A DNA stretch of 64,000 nt from Cordylochernes scorpioides (GCA_030710605.1 CP092865.1:31528190-31592189); one strand, 5' to 3'. Numbered from the stretch's first letter, positions 9,931 to 23,141 are shown. A program made the numbers and translations. Notes: generated from the sequence alone by a model not told the origin.

Positions 9931-12900
9931 TCACATGGGGATATAAATGAAAATTGAGTAATATTAATCAGGTCTCTAGAGAAAAGTGTCTTTTCAATTT
10001 TTTTAATCCTGAGATGAATTTAGAAAGAGTTTGGGGAATGGTAGAAGGCAACTATGGCTCTTATGTTGAGACACAAAGAGAAAAACACTTTTCCCTTGAG
10101 GCTTGATTAACTTTACTCAATATTGATTCAAGGAATTATTTTATGGAATAAATGAAAATATATATTAAAATCACATCATCCAAAGTGGATGTAAAACAAA
10201 AAGAAAGTAGAGATGGAAACATGAGAAAGTTCAACAATGGCCCTTTGTTCCATTGTAAGAACTTACTTCTATGAATATTTCGGGATTATTCGCCCTTGGC
10301 CTTAACCCCTTTTTTTTTTACAAAACTCACCTTTTCAATTAAGGTATACAATTCACTTTATATGGTGTTTTGGTAAATAAATACAATTATATCTTTTGAT
10401 GTAATATTTTCTGACTGATTTCAGTTCCTTAACTAATTTGGCTATATATAGGTTTAGTAAGTAGTTTTAAATACATTTGAAAGTTTAAATAAAACATTAT
10501 TTATTTAATATTTTATTTTATAAAACGAGAATTGTTCGGAAAAAAATATTTTTCTGATCAATCACAAAAGTACATTGTGACATAAATAGTATTCCTGTCC
10601 CTATAAGTTTTGTAATTGAGTAGAAAGGTAGAGAGTATTCTGAAAGCTCTTCGTTATATAGAATGAAATTTGAAATAAATAGCGTTTTTTTTTTTGTCTT
10701 GTTAAATATATTTGAAATGACCAAATTTGGGGAATTTTGTATTTTATTTATAGGGATAATTCTTAACAACTCTATTTTTGTATATATTAATAATTTATAG
10801 AGAGTAGTCTTAATCGTGTTTTTCGGCCAAAATTTGGGTTTAAACTCTGGATTAGGCAGGTTTCATAAAAATAAATGTATTAATTAGCCTTAGATTTCTG
10901 GTCAAGTTCAACACTACAGGTGAGGGTAAATAATCAAACGTGACTATGGTACTTTGTAGATGCAAGGTCCAACTGATGCTATATACGTACAAGGTAGATG
11001 TGCTTACAGTATAAGCAGTCGTGGTGACCTCTATCAACAATGATTAGAACGACCTGTATATAATTTGTCCTTTGGGAAAACAAAAAAAATCCTGAATTTC
11101 TATATCCCAAACAAATTTCGAAAAGAAAACCCTTTTAAAACACACCAATACAATTATTTTGTTTATATATTCCAAATATATATGGAACATACCATAAAAA
11201 TCATGGTAGTTAATTAATGACTGTATCACTGTAAGTGTAGTACATGTCTGCGTGTTACTTGTGATCGCTGATGGACTTGTACAAATAATAAGTACAAATA
11301 AGTAAAAATAAGTACTTGTACAAATAAGTATAGGTTAGGACACAGGGAGCTGAAGTGCCCAATGCAGCACCGTGTAGGTTCTGGGAGACTTGTCGTTAAC
11401 TTCCTGACCCGAGGACCAATGGTGTGTGTCGGGGTGTCACGTGAGTGAGTCCCAGTCGTTGCTCCCCACACTACGTGATCTCACGTTGTCGGATTTAGCT
11501 ATACAATATTTTTGTAGAAAATAATTTATTCATCATTTATGTGAACAATGTTATGTTAAACTTCTGGAGAGTGTTTACTACTTCTATTGATAGCGAAAAA
11601 CCAACCCCATGCAAGTTTATAGATGACGGGTGAAGAATTTGGCCAATATTTGAATTTAATCAGAAAGTAGAAATCAGATGATCATCATTGTAATAGGTGA
11701 CAAGCCGTCCATCATTTGATTGTTGGCCTCAAGTTACAAATGTAAATCTACGGAAGATGTGGGTGTTCGCCACGCCGGATCTTCAGCAAGTTCCAGGATC
11801 AATCCAATAGCTACTGGAGTACCATGTAATTTAGGACGTCACGGCCCATGGCAGGTCCCATGGTAAGATGAAAATTATAGGTTCCTTCGACCTTGTGGGT
11901 GCGGTGGGGAGATTTGCATCCGTGCTGCACCCATCGATGCCAACTCACAGACTTCCTTAAAAAATAATATGTACCTAATATCTCGAACTGTTTGGATTCA
12001 CACAAATTAGATTCTGATATGTTAGTCATATAGTCTCATAATATTTATTCCACATGTTTCTAAACTAAATATATTTATTTTAGAATGATTTATATTTCCG
12101 TTATATTGTATAGGAAAGAATAATAAAGGTTTTACCAGAGATATAGCTCTTTATTTAGAAAATAGCAAAGTTATCAAGATATTCAACTTTTTTCCTGGGG
12201 CCATAATCAGAATAAAATATTCCTTTAGTTTATCTTGTCTTGGGCCCGGAGAGGAGTTGCGGATCTCTAATCATTGGTAGCTGAAATAAAGAAGCATGTT
12301 GCCGGAAAAACTATTTGCTATTATATTTCGTAAAAATAGTTGGCATTTTAAAATCGTGATTTTAGATTTAGAGTTCTCATTTGAAATCTAGCAACTTTTA
12401 CTTAGTCCGTTCAAATCTAAAATAATAATAATTCTACTCAGTCCATTTTGTAACGTACTGAAATATTTCATCAATATCCTCAATATTTCTTGTATGTTCT
12501 ACTGAAGACATTTCCAGTGACCAAACAAACGAATATTTACGACTATTGGTATTTGTTTGATTTGGTAGCAGGGTGGCACCATTTTTTAAAAATTTGTCAT
12601 TTGGGCTCATAGTTTTTTTTTTTTGCGGTTTTTATACTTTTTTTCAAATAAAACAGCTTTTTCAGGATTTTTGAATCAAACCTGCAAGAGATCAAATACT
12701 TCGTGAAATATGATTTTGAAAATGATTTGCAATTATTAAATTTATAATTGCATTCAAAATATAAAAAAAATGTAAAGCTGCTCTTAAAAAAACTCTAAAA
12801 TTGCAAATGCCTTCTTTTGTGTATATACATTTTTACTTATAACACACTTATATAAAACTGATTAATTTCAAAAATGGATTCGTTTTCCACAATAAAATTC

Positions 12901-13404
12901 AGAAGGCTTTAAAAGCACTATCTTCTTTAGAAACTTTCAGTATCGATGTTAAAATAATATCAATAGCATGTACCAATGAGAATAGACATATATGCCTATA
13001 TTTATCAAACATAGTAGCATCACTATGTCAGTGGTATTGCTCTATATATTCCTTCCATCTGTAGGAAAGAAGGAAGGTCAAAGAGTTTATCAAACGATTC
13101 CTATGTTTGGAAACGCTTGCATTGTGCCGGAGCTAATTCTGGGATCCCCAAATTGGTATTCCAGCCTTGTACTCTGCCTTTCCCACAGGCTTTCCCACTT
13201 ATGGATGATGTATGGTCCATGATGGCTGCCCTGTTTATCGGCATTCTGCCAGAAAACTACGGAAGTGGACGATTTTTATATTTAATCCTTTCAACACTCT
13301 TAATCCATGATTATCATTCATTATAAGCTTTGACGGTGATATTATACTATCTACTAAAAATAACTACACTCAAATTATTTCAAATTTAAAAAAAATCACA
13401 TATT
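9931..13404. other. Unassigned AT-rich DNA
   Basis: No gene is recognised. The stretch includes a short A/GTAC-rich run at about 11275-11335 (AAGTACAAATAAGTA words) and a GC-richer patch at 11340-11490. Two GTGCTTACAGTATAAGCAGTCG-like phrases (about 10998, 11215) resemble others at 30630 and 56215 and may mark a dispersed repeat that could not be delimited. Confidence 0.4.
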
Positions 13405-13565
13405 GACACGTGGAAAATTAGGAAAGACAAACTTCAGGGATGACACACCAATTTATTTAAGCAAGAACAAACTATGAATGATAAACAAAAGCAATAAGGG
13501 AAGTTTACAAAGTAGCAGAATATAAACATAAAAATGATACTCTGTTAATAAAATAAAGGTTACTT
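13405..13565. repeat. Dispersed repeat, GGAAAGACAAACTTCAGG family
   Basis: Contains GGAAAATTAGGAAAGACAAA, CAATTTATTTAAG, GGGAAGTTTACA and ACTCTGTTAATAA in order. The same order occurs at 13983-14150 and 34097-34285. A reverse piece is at 42185-42262, and partial pieces lie inside the Helitrons near 19965-20015 and 41135-41185. No terminal repeats were found; class unknown. Confidence 0.6.
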
Positions 13566-13982
13566 CGCTACTGTATACAGACGACTAGTGAAATAAGATT
13601 CTTTTACTATGTTATAGAACAGACAAACTTCAAGGCGAAGACTTTTCAACACGCCATCTTAGCTGCAAATACAAAATACGTTAAAAAGACGTTTGTCTAT
13701 GAACAATTAATTATTTCATTTTGAATATAAAAATGCCCCAACTCTTTGTGGAACAAGGTACAAAATAATGAAGCTTTTTTAATATTATGTATACATTCAA
13801 TAAACACACGTTTTTATCAGAAATCCACGCCGAATTTTACTTCCCTTTTTTTTTTTGGAAATACGGTTATTTTAACAAGAATGTTTTTTTCTTTCTCAAA
13901 AAGCTATTCTTATCAGGAAACAAAAAGCATATATCATTTGAAGTAACATTGTATCAAAGGTGTTGATGTATATATATTGTCA

Positions 13983-14150
13983 GGTAGAAAATGAGGAAAG
14001 ACAAACTTCAGGATGACACGGCAATTTATTTAAGGCACGAACAAAATCATATATATGCAATCAATATATGCAAAGAGGGAAGTTTCCAGAGTAGCAAAAT
14101 ATATAAATAATATAAATATAGAAATTAATAATTATATATAAAAAATAATA
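13983..14150. repeat. Dispersed repeat, GGAAAGACAAACTTCAGG family
   Basis: Second copy of the repeat described at 13405-13565, in the same orientation, with more divergence in the second half. Confidence 0.55.
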
Positions 14151-14595
14151 AATATTTTGCGCTACAATATATATAACATTTTCTCACAATTAGATATTTT
14201 AAATTTAAAATTCAAGAATTCTAGCGAGAATAGCTCTTCCACCGGCTTTTGTTTTACTTTAATACAAACAGTGCAAGTTAAGAAAATATCTCTTTGGTAT
14301 AAGCCTTAAGAAGAAGAACCATGCTTTCTTGGAAGCTTGCATTTTGAAAAGTTATTCATCGTGAGTAAAAATATTTCTTTTTTTAAAAGATAAATTTTGG
14401 ACAATGCTTTTACAATGCATTGTTATACTTATCACAAGTGTTTTAGTTCCGTAATGGATAATCTAAGAGATAGATAGAAACTATATATGATAAGAAAATA
14501 TTTAAATACAATATTCTGAACTCTGCATATCAATCAAAATTATTTTATAATAACACAACGGTAAAAAAAATATTTCAAATATTAAAATAAAAAAA

Positions 14596-14665
14596 AGTCG
14601 GTGGACGAGTGTGTAACACCCTCGATTCCCGACAGCCATGAACCGGGATTGAATCCCGCGTTAAC
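14596..14665 (+). repeat. tRNA-like sequence (degenerate pol III promoter boxes)
   Basis: TGGACGAGTGTGTAACACC resembles an A box of Ser/Leu-type tRNA, and GGGATTGAATCCC about 45 bp later resembles a B box. The sequence aligns end to end with the minus-strand copy at 56583-56660 (TGGAC-AG-G, then TCGATT, then CCGGGAT-GAATCC). This suggests a tRNA-derived repeat family, not a working tRNA gene; no clean cloverleaf could be formed. Confidence 0.45.
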
Positions 14666-16300
14666 CTTTTGTTTAATATCTGAATAACCTTCACATATTA
14701 TTCATTGTTCCAAATATCATAAACTAGGTTGCTCTTTTGAGCAGTACCTAATAAAGTGATTTTGGAACATGAAGAAATATGAAATTAGGGGAGATGTTTT
14801 AATAGAAAAATATGACATGTATCAATTGATGACTCACGTTTGACAGAAAAAAAATGGACCAATAAGTTGTTGATGCCTTAAAACAAATGAAAAAGACTAC
14901 GTGTCCTTCAAAAGAAGATCGTCCTATTTATCCACTCTCTGGGACATAGGACTCCCTCAACTGGAAAACTTGCCCATTGTGCCGACAGTAGCCATTGAAT
15001 GGAGAAAGTCAGATCTTACAGCCTTTTCAGAAATAATAGCAGAAAATATAAGGTTATCCCAAAAGTTTGTAAACACCTACAGCACAAATTCCAAATATAT
15101 ATATTCATGTGATATATATGTGCAAATATTTAATATGATATTTTCTTCATGAAATTTTAAGATAACACACCATATGCAATACAGTTGGCCAAGAAATCAA
15201 CACAAAATATTACATATTTCTCTCATAAAATATTTTGTACATATGTAAATAGGTAATCTTTTATTTTCTTCTTTATGCCTCAAATCAGGTATTTCATCCT
15301 TAATAATAAATTGGGATTCTTTATTAAATTCTATTATTTTTACCACGACTGCAATATCCATATATATATCCAAATTCAATTTTTTGCAAGTGTTTACGAA
15401 CTTTTGGGACAATCTTGTATGATGAAACTACATGGATGCGATGAGAAGAATAACAGAGATTCTACTCTTTTTTCTTCAATTGAATGATGAAATGGAGCAT
15501 TTCAAAAATTAAGGCATTTAATGTTTCAGCAAAACATTAAATAAGATTGTCATCACTAATAAATTTCATATAGATTATTTCCGCAATTATATGTAATTTT
15601 TGTTATTCAAATTTCTTTCACAACCTTTATATGTAAATTGTAGAAATACTATTTTTGGATGAATATAAACCGTTGTTTTTTATTATGAGGCTCGTTATTT
15701 GAATTTCACATAATATATTTTGTTAGTTTTTTTACCACTTTTATCAACAACATAAAAAAAGATATATCAAAAGTTTTCATACCGGATTGCGAAAGTAATA
15801 AGGACTTATGTAACCTGTGATCTATAAGAAAATCATCATGATGGACTGATTTTTTTCGGGCAGTTGGCGATATTTACGCTCAAGGGACTTAGGTTATCCT
15901 TATTTCTCTCTCTGCTTGTTTTCCCAGTCACCTCAAACGATGGAAACACTATAATATGTAAATATGGAAAAACGTAACGGATGAAAGATATCTAAATAGA
16001 CATGACGGCTCAAATGATCATTTTAGATAGAGAATACTATTTTTATAGGTTGTTTATCAAGAAAATGGGTTGGCCAATAGCCTAAAAAACTGATTCAACG
16101 TTTAATTAGGGAACGTTTAATTGTATCATCAAGAGCTAATTTAATCTATATAGAGAGAGATTGAAACGACTCTTCTTATATCTTTGGTTTATATAGGATT
16201 ATATAAGGTTAATATATAAATAAATAAGATTATATAATAATAAATATATGAGTAAATAGAGAGAGAGGTTTTGAAAATAGAGCAATCCATAGATAAATCT
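14666..16300. other. Unassigned AT-rich DNA
   Basis: No gene is recognised. Short frames at 14901-15152 and 15197-15487 have no family resemblance. A phrase near 15060 (CCAAAAGTTTGTAAACACCT) reappears inverted near 15390-15410, making a loose inverted pair about 350 bp apart. Confidence 0.4.
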
Positions 16301-16301
16301 T

Positions 16302-16533
16302 TAATTAAAAAGGCATATATTGGATCAAAAAATCATTTATTTTACCAATATTTCAGCTGGCTGAACGCCAACCTTTATCAAGGTGTTATAACATTTTAAA
16401 GTGTGTCAAAAACAACAACAAGTTGTTGACATACTTTAAAATGTTATAACACCTTGATAAAGGTTGGCGTTCAGCCAGCTGAAATATTGGTAAAATAAAT
16501 GATTTTTTGATCCAATATATGCCTTTTTAATTA
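16302..16533. repeat. 232-bp near-perfect palindrome (nested fold-back)
   Basis: The outer arms are the GCATATATTGGATC family also seen at 5555-5652. Inside them, arms of ~68 bp are almost perfect inverses around a 25-bp centre at about 16405-16430. Each inner arm reads outward as CCTTGATAAAGG, a 7-bp helix TTGGC/GCCAG with loop GTTCA, then CTGAAATATTGG. That is a hammerhead-like layout with an extra T and a G-to-A change in the CTGATGA core. Left motif 16345-16385 (minus), right motif 16452-16490 (plus). Confidence 0.75.
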
Positions 16534-17654
16534 GAGAGAGAGATGTAAATATTTAAAATAATTGATAAATATACATCTATATAATGTGTGAGATTCCTGG
16601 ATATTATTGATATATATTGGGGTCAAATAGCATCAGAGAAACTCACACTCTATGAATATAGCATATCCAAAAGCAGAGGGATTGAAAAGATCGAAGAATT
16701 ATATTTATATCAGAAATATTTAAATATGGGGGAAAGTTCTAAATATGCATTATTGATGCTCATTATAGAATATTTGAATATAATGAGTTACTGTTGGACA
16801 CCAGTGCCGCCACTCAAGTATAACACGTGACCGGAAGGATGACGTCGGCACCCCCCCCCCCCCCTCCAACTGACTGTAAAGTTTAGCCTAACGACGCTGT
16901 TGTTTGTTTACCTTTTACGGAGGATGTAACCTCTTTGTTTTCTCTCTTTCCCTTTTTAATATTTATATAACCTATGCTTTAATAAATTAGTTAGTGCAAG
17001 GCTCTTGTCCTAAATGTAACCAAGTACCTTGTCTACACCCCTACAAGAGTTACCAAGGAATCTTTTCATTATAGAAATTTTAAAAAATGGACTATTTATA
17101 CATAACTTATTATTAGTTAATAAAAAGGCATATATTGGATTTAATAAAAGATTTATATGCCTTTTTACTATCTAATGAATTAAATATGGATTGCTTTATT
17201 TTTAAAATAACTTATTATAAATTGAAGAATTCATTTAGAGAAAACACGATAAGTTTCATAATGTTATCACTTTTACAAAATACATATAGTATACGCCATG
17301 ATCGGTTTGGGACTCATTTTACTGAAAGTATGTCACATGTCTACACATGTATTGAGTTGTAAAGAATGTTCGTTCGGTTTTATTCGGCAATTTTATTTAG
17401 ACAAAAAATATATATACATTAATAATAAAATATAAAATATAATAAAAAATAATATAGACAATTTACCGTATAACAACAAAAACCGTTATGTAACAAAGGG
17501 ATACAAAAAGAACGAGCTTTCTTTACAACCCAATAGATAGACTTTGTGATAGACGCCATCGCAATGTGAGGTTCGATCCAGAGCTGTTGTCGAACATTGA
17601 TAGCCTACACCACGCTCAACCTACCAAAGGACCCTTCTTAAGTTTCCTATTCAA
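16534..17654. other. Unassigned DNA with a C run and a small MITE relic
   Basis: A run of about 14 C lies at 16851-16864. A partial GCATATATTGGATT palindrome is at about 17122-17165. A B-box-like GAGGTTCGATCCA lies at about 17570 without a tRNA fold. No gene. Confidence 0.4.
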
Positions 17655-17966
17655 ACTGAATGTTATCAATGATCCAACATGTGAATGCCGCTTAGATGTT
17701 GAATCACCAGAGCATCTTCTTTTTAACTTGCCCTCTGACTAATCAAATTGTATGTAGATACTTTGAAACATTACCAAATTCTCTTTGTGTATATACTCTA
17801 TCTTATGAAAACTTTGTTAAGTTTAGAACTATTTGCACAATAATTTACAAAACACTACTAATCCATCGTGTAAATATTTAATCATATATATGTAAATAAT
17901 ACTAGCACAGCACAATAGTCCTTTGGACTTCGTGCTTTTGTTACAATAAATAAATAAATAAATAAA
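17655..17966 (+). mobile_element. LINE 3' end, family B (frameshifted copy)
   Basis: Copy of the 9570-9930 element, joining it at ATGTTATCAATGATCC. One extra T at about 17720 (CTTCTTTTTAACTTG against CTTCTTTTAACTTG) breaks the zinc-knuckle frame. The same 3' untranslated region leads into a clean tail of about five AAAT units at 17945-17965. The tail unit suggests a poly(AAAT)-type LINE. Confidence 0.7.
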
Positions 17967-19196
17967 CCTACCAATTATCCTGATGGTTGCAATAAAGTAC
18001 AAGTACTACACTTGCACAAATCGATGAAAGAAGAAGTCGACGAGAGGAACTCCCCAAAGAGTTGGTTCTCAATTTGAATGCCATTAGCTGAAATGGATCC
18101 ATCCATTTGTCATCCCCAGGACATGGCCGTAAATTTATGGACCGGGAAGGATTTTGAACGTTTTCCTGACATTCTTCGGCGTTTGGGAAGTTAAGCAGGC
18201 AGAGTAGGGTCTACCAGCTGAATGACACTTCAGATGGGACAATGTGGGACAAGGCTGACGTAAGCGCTGCTGCAAAAAAAATGGCACGCGCTTATGGTTC
18301 TATTACAACGTAAAGCATCGATAATTGTATTGAAAGATATATTATACCTAACCCTTATATATAAATGTACTTCAATTGTGCCTACCTGTTTGTGGGCGGC
18401 ATGGAATTCTAAGCGGAGTCAAACAACAAATTATTTATCGTAAAATCATCTTTTAATTACATTTATTTAATACAAATTATCAGAAGGGGTTAAATTGTTG
18501 TATACTACATGATCTTTTTTCTTCTTGTTTAGTGGTCAAAAATCATTTCTATATTATAAAATGTTAGATAAATTATTATTACAACAAATAATGTGATATT
18601 AATGTTAATTTATATAATTTTAATGCATATTTTATGAGAATTATATATTTATAAGATGCATATTTGAATTTAATATTTGAATTAAATAGTTATTGAACAA
18701 ATTAAAACTTATAATGAAAATATGAAAAGTTAATGTTTGGGAACCGCTACATGTTAATAGAGAAAATCCTATTTTATACTTTTAAAATCGAAATAAATCC
18801 TAGTTAATGAAGAAATAATTATGTAGCATTAAATATTTCTGAAATAAGTATATTCATAATTTAAATTAACCATTTAATATAAGAGTTTTACCAAATTCTT
18901 CATACTCTCTTTTAGGTTTCTCTATATACTAAGTAAAAAATATCCTTATCTTGATAATGAATTTATTAAAAGCGGGAATTGAACTTTACGCATACCTATA
19001 TTTATTAAATTAAAAAGCATATATTGGATTAAAAAAATAATGTATTTAACGTAGGTTAAAAAAATATTTTTTTATTCTAATATATATCTTTTTTTTAAAT
19101 TGAAGATCTATTTATGGATTGCTCTTTTTGAAAAACATATATTTATATTGAGAACAATTTATAAACACATATTTTCTAGAAAACAGACATAGTCAT
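17967..19196. other. Unassigned DNA
   Basis: 18000-18320 is GC-richer than its surroundings but no open frame or RNA gene was recognised. A degraded GCATATATTGGATT palindrome is at about 19010-19115. Confidence 0.35.
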
Positions 19197-19311
19197 AAAC
19201 AGCGCTAAAACATTTTACCTGTGAACTCTGGCAATGACCTCTCCAGCTTGAACATGCAAGAATAGAAGGAATTGCCGTTCAGCTGTTAGGTAAAATGTTT
19301 TAGCGCTGTTT
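19197..19311. mobile_element. Small MITE with 24-bp perfect terminal repeats
   Basis: AAACAGCGCTAAAACATTTT plus ACCT at 19197-19220 is exactly inverted at 19288-19311. The total is 115 bp with a non-coding interior. No clear target duplication; superfamily unknown. Confidence 0.65.
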
Positions 19312-19569
19312 TTCTATTGGAGCTTCATATTCTAATTCATATATTATAAAAAATATAGCGTTATTTGATATTTAAATTATTTAATTAATATTTAAAATAT
19401 CTCACTGTACAAATAGAGAGAATGTTTAAATCCGAAATATAATTTTATTTACGCTTTTATATATTTTTCGGAATATTATTCAAATACAAATTTCCAGGCG
19501 TCTCACGTCCTGCTTGTTTTGTTATATATAAAAACATGTGAGCTATAAGCTGAATTCTCTTTACTTCCA

Positions 19570-19690
19570 TCAAAATCACTGTCATAGTGTAGAGCTCTAA
19601 CCTCTCGCGAAACCGCTGAGAGGGTCCACCGCCGATGAGCCAAGCCCTCCCAGTATTTTTTTTTCACCGCAGTAAAGACAGTTTGTTTTA
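19570..19690 (+). repeat. Half element of the GGGAGGGTCCACC fold-back family
   Basis: Plus strand: GCGAAACCGCTGAGAGGG, then TCCACCGCCGATGAGCC and AAGCCCTCCCAG, then a decayed CACCGCAGTAAAGACAG. This matches one arm of the large palindrome at 45212-45476. The words GAAAC, GGTC and CGATGAG sit in the order of a permuted hammerhead core. Confidence 0.5.
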
Positions 19691-19698
19691 TTTAAAAA

Positions 19699-20466
19699 CT
19701 AGCGGATGTACCCGGCTTCGCCCGTGTTTTACCCGAGTAAAGGTTTGTCTAACGAATCTCTCGATAAAGTGAACATTTTTTCCCGGTCCCTTGAAAAATA
19801 CTCGATAAGTTGAATAAAACCAATATTAATCAGTACCCGAGTAAAGGTCTGTCTAACTAACATTTGTTAAAACAATTCTCTATAAACTTATAAAAAGAAA
19901 TAGATATATTTTGATAATTTGAAACTGATAAAGTGATCATTTTTTCCCGGTCCCTGTGTGCCGTGTCATTCTGAATTTTGTCTTTCCTAATTTTCTACAT
20001 TACTAAATCATCGTTTTATCTAGTGAACATTTTTTCCCGGTCCATTGAAAAATACTCGATAAGGTTGAATAAATTCATGGTCGTTTATGTAAGATGGACG
20101 AAGTTCCCGGAGGTCATCTTGGGCAAGCTCCCGCGAGGCCTTTTTTCTTGTCTACTTGGCATAGCTGTGACACCAACTCTGCCCTGATTGGTCGGTGGGT
20201 ACTGGCGGCCGGGCGAATCCATTCTCTCACGGGGTGGGGCAGACCCAAGGTCATCAGGAGCAGCAAACCTAAGCCTATCTCCGTCTCAATGGTGCTTGCG
20301 AGTTAAAGCTACAAATCTGCAAATAACTCTAAGGATATTAAAGATATTCAAGATATTATTTTTCGTAAACCTTTCCGGGGATATGCCTAATAATATCCCA
20401 AATTTTCACGGCGATTGGATGTATGGTTTTTGAATCCATAGAGGACACACACACACACACACACAC

Positions 20467-20497
<31 letters not shown>

Positions 20498-20517
20498 TTC
20501 ATTTTTATATATATAGA
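19699..20517 (-). mobile_element. Helitron, non-autonomous, 819 bp
   Basis: On the minus strand it starts TCTATATATATAAAAATGAA (5' end at 20517) and ends in a short hairpin CCGGGCGAAGCCGG-like, then TACATCCGCTAG (CTAG at 19699-19702). The neighbours are A before TC and T after CTAG, the Helitron insertion signature, with no target duplication. Next to the 5' end are tandem CTGT and GT repeats (20444-20499 on the plus strand). The interior at 20090-20310 is GC-rich and has no recognised coding. The 3' end matches the Helitron at 40886-41381. Confidence 0.85.
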
Positions 20518-20564
20518 TAAACATTCGTGCTTTATTAGTTTTGTTTCTCATAGTGTAGATAAGT

Positions 20565-20870
20565 CTTCTTCTTTTTTCTTATCTCCCCTCTCAATCATAT
20601 CAGGGTATCAAGCTTGTAGAACTTGAGACTTTTGATGGTGTCTGCTGGGGATGAGTAGAGCTCATCAATGGATGAGTCAATACAGTCAATTATGTAGTTT
20701 GGGGTTTCAGGTTGAGAATTGCACTTAGTACATAGTAGGGAAACCTTACAACCATTCTGGAAAGCCATTGTCCGTAGATGACCAGACTTACGTCTAGAAA
20801 TCAAAGACTGTATATAAGTATGAAATCCTGAAATAATTAGTAAAAAAACGTTTATTTGTGATTTTCTCAA
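20565..20870 (-). mobile_element. LINE 3' end, family A (91-residue C-terminus)
   Basis: A minus-strand frame from 20870 to 20595 encodes the C-terminal zinc-knuckle region of a non-LTR reverse transcriptase. CTKCNSQPETPNYIIDC is C-x2-C-x8-Y-x3-C, with Tyr where His is usual. Before it is GHLRTMAFQNGC, and it ends SSPADTIKSLKFYKLDTLI. A short 3' untranslated region (TATGATTGAGAGG, GATAAG) and a GAAGAA tail end at about 20565. The loss of the usual His may mark a decayed copy. Confidence 0.7.
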
Positions 20871-22203
20871 TTTGATATTTTAAAAATGCTTTTGGATAAT
20901 AATAAACCTTTTTATAAAACATCTCTATTATTTGAGCCAGGTAATGCTGTTGTTTCAAACATGTTCCAACAATGTCGAGGGCGGACATTCAATATCCCTT
21001 GTAAACTCTTCACTGAAACAATAGGTCAGCATTTGGTCATTGTTAGATGGTCTTAAGGACATCCTGTGGGACCTTTGTCCTGTCGCGTTGATGTCCCACG
21101 ATAGCACTGTAGATTTGATAGTTCTCTGATTAGAGTTTATCTTTCTCTAAGATCTAATATAGAGGATTAACCCATATGTGACATCACGCTCGCTATTGGC
21201 AGTGTTATAATTATATAAATACAAATTGTTTTAATGATTATAAACAGGACATATAGCAAAAAAATATATATATTCTATATTTAATTGAATATTTTTCACA
21301 TTTTCGTTTCTATATAAATATGATGAGAATCGTATAATACTTAAGCGGAGCCTAAATCTCTTTTGAAATAATCTATATTTATACCATATTAATTTTTAGT
21401 GTTTGATTCAATCAATATATTGAACATTTTTGATAATATGTGCGTGTAATTATTGCTCTAAAATGTAAATTTAAATAATTTTTACACTCTCTCTAAAACT
21501 AGATATAATTTGTATAAATATTTTGGAACTATGTACGTGCTCATCTGTGAGAGGATGAAACTGGACATTATTTGTTTGATATTATTTTTAATGTAGATGC
21601 CATTTTAATTACCTTTTTGTAGTGTAGGTTTTATTTATAATAAACTTTGCTATTATGTTTTTTTAATAATAAAGAAGAATACTTATAATTTAAAATGTAT
21701 AAACATTTTTGACAACCGTGTAGGATCTCCTTTTATATAATAGATCTTCTAAAACAATTTGCATGACATAATTTATTCTGAAATAAACCCTTTATATAGA
21801 GAGCTATGATCTATTAAAATGTAAAAAGGGGTTTAAAAGAAAACGATACATAATGCACAAGTGCTCATAAATATAAAGGTGCTTTAACAAAGACATCTCA
21901 ATTAATCGAGATCTCAAAGAGGAAGCTGTTGCTTCAGAAACAGGTCTGAAATGAATGCAGCAGACAGAGGGCCGAGCCATGCAACAGAAAGAAGGGTTGT
22001 GTCAGCATTAGCATTCCGCCAATGAATGGATTTCAACACGGCAGGATTGACTGTTGACAAAAATGGCACTGACTCAGCAGAAATCCTTTCTCTTTCAAAA
22101 TGAGAACAGCACAGAGATTACCGTATGATGAAAGAACGCACTTAAACTTGAAACAATATGGTGATAGGTTCCTCACACATGTAAAATTATACAAAGACAA
22201 AAG

Positions 22204-22239
<36 letters not shown>

Positions 22240-22370
22240 ATAATTTGTATATAATTAAATGCAACCCCGACCCACTATGTATGTATCATGTATGATTTTC
22301 AAAGACTTAATAAAGAACAAGGTAACTGGAGGAAAGAAAGTAACAAAAGATATAGGAAGTAAGACTAAAG
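20871..22370. other. Unassigned AT-rich DNA with an AT microsatellite
   Basis: No gene is recognised. A perfect (AT)n run occupies 22208-22236. Confidence 0.45.
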
Positions 22371-23060
22371 CTGGCACGACTATTTTGGCACCCCTGTGTC
22401 AACATTGCAGGGGCAGAGACCGGTCGTCTCTAGTGACCGCAGAAGTTATATTAGACAAGAAGCACTCGACACTTCCTGGAAAAACAGGATGTATTCGGTG
22501 ACCAGAAGTTATAAATATTAAGCTAACGCCCAACATTTCCGGCAAAGATAGGACGTATTTGATAACACGGAAGTAAATAACGTCAAAATGGCACTCGACA
22601 CTTCCTATCAAGGCAGGGCACAGCTTTCATCAAGGGAAGCCGCCGGCCTATCAGAAGATAGCACCTTAAGTAGATCAACCAATAGAAAAAGATCATGTGA
22701 GATCTCTCAACCAATCAGAGAGAAACTGACTCGTGGTGTTAAATCGAAAGACAAGAATAGTTAGTTACGCTTTGGCTCCCACGGAGGTGACATCGGCTTT
22801 AGACCTCTCTCCCTCGGCTCATCCCACAGCTAAGTACAATCACCGCCATGTGATCAGTTAATTAACAATCAAAATCGCTCCGCCTTCTCAAGCTTTCTTC
22901 CCTCCAATCCAGTTGCCTTTTATTTTCAAACCTCACCATGTGTCCTGATTATTCCTAACTGTGTGCTTCACTTACCACTCAACGACTGCGCTTCAATCAA
23001 ATATCACCATTCGCATCCAACAATAAGAAACCCCGCAACGATATTGCCACAGAACGGTTA
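22371..23060. other. GC-richer block of unknown nature
   Basis: About 690 bp clearly richer in G and C than its neighbours. Two phrases, AAGCACTCGACACTTCCTGG (22460) and GGCACTCGACACTTCCTATC (22590), form a loose direct repeat about 130 bp apart. An ATTGCCACAGAACGG phrase follows at about 23042. Possibilities are a solo LTR with adjoining primer-binding region, a host promoter or first exon, or captured DNA. No frame longer than 80 codons and no protein match is recognised. Confidence 0.3.
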
Positions 23061-23141
23061 AGTCGACAGATTCTACAAAAAGTGTAATACATCAAATATT
23101 ACAGTGATATAACAACTATTGCATCGTATTACATATATATA

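Noticed and set aside
17560-17590. GAGGTTCGATCCA as a tRNA B box
   Set aside because: No A box at tRNA spacing and no cloverleaf.
18180-18240. GGGAAGTTAAGCAGGC as a 5S rRNA fragment
   Set aside because: Only about ten bases resemble 5S rRNA; no internal promoter boxes or secondary structure extend the match.
20094-20433. Plus-strand frames in the GC-rich Helitron interior as a captured gene
   Set aside because: Three overlapping frames with no domain, and no splice pattern; open frames are expected in GC-rich sequence of this length.
22259-22501. 80-codon plus-strand frame as a protein
   Set aside because: It crosses the composition change at 22370 and resembles no known family.
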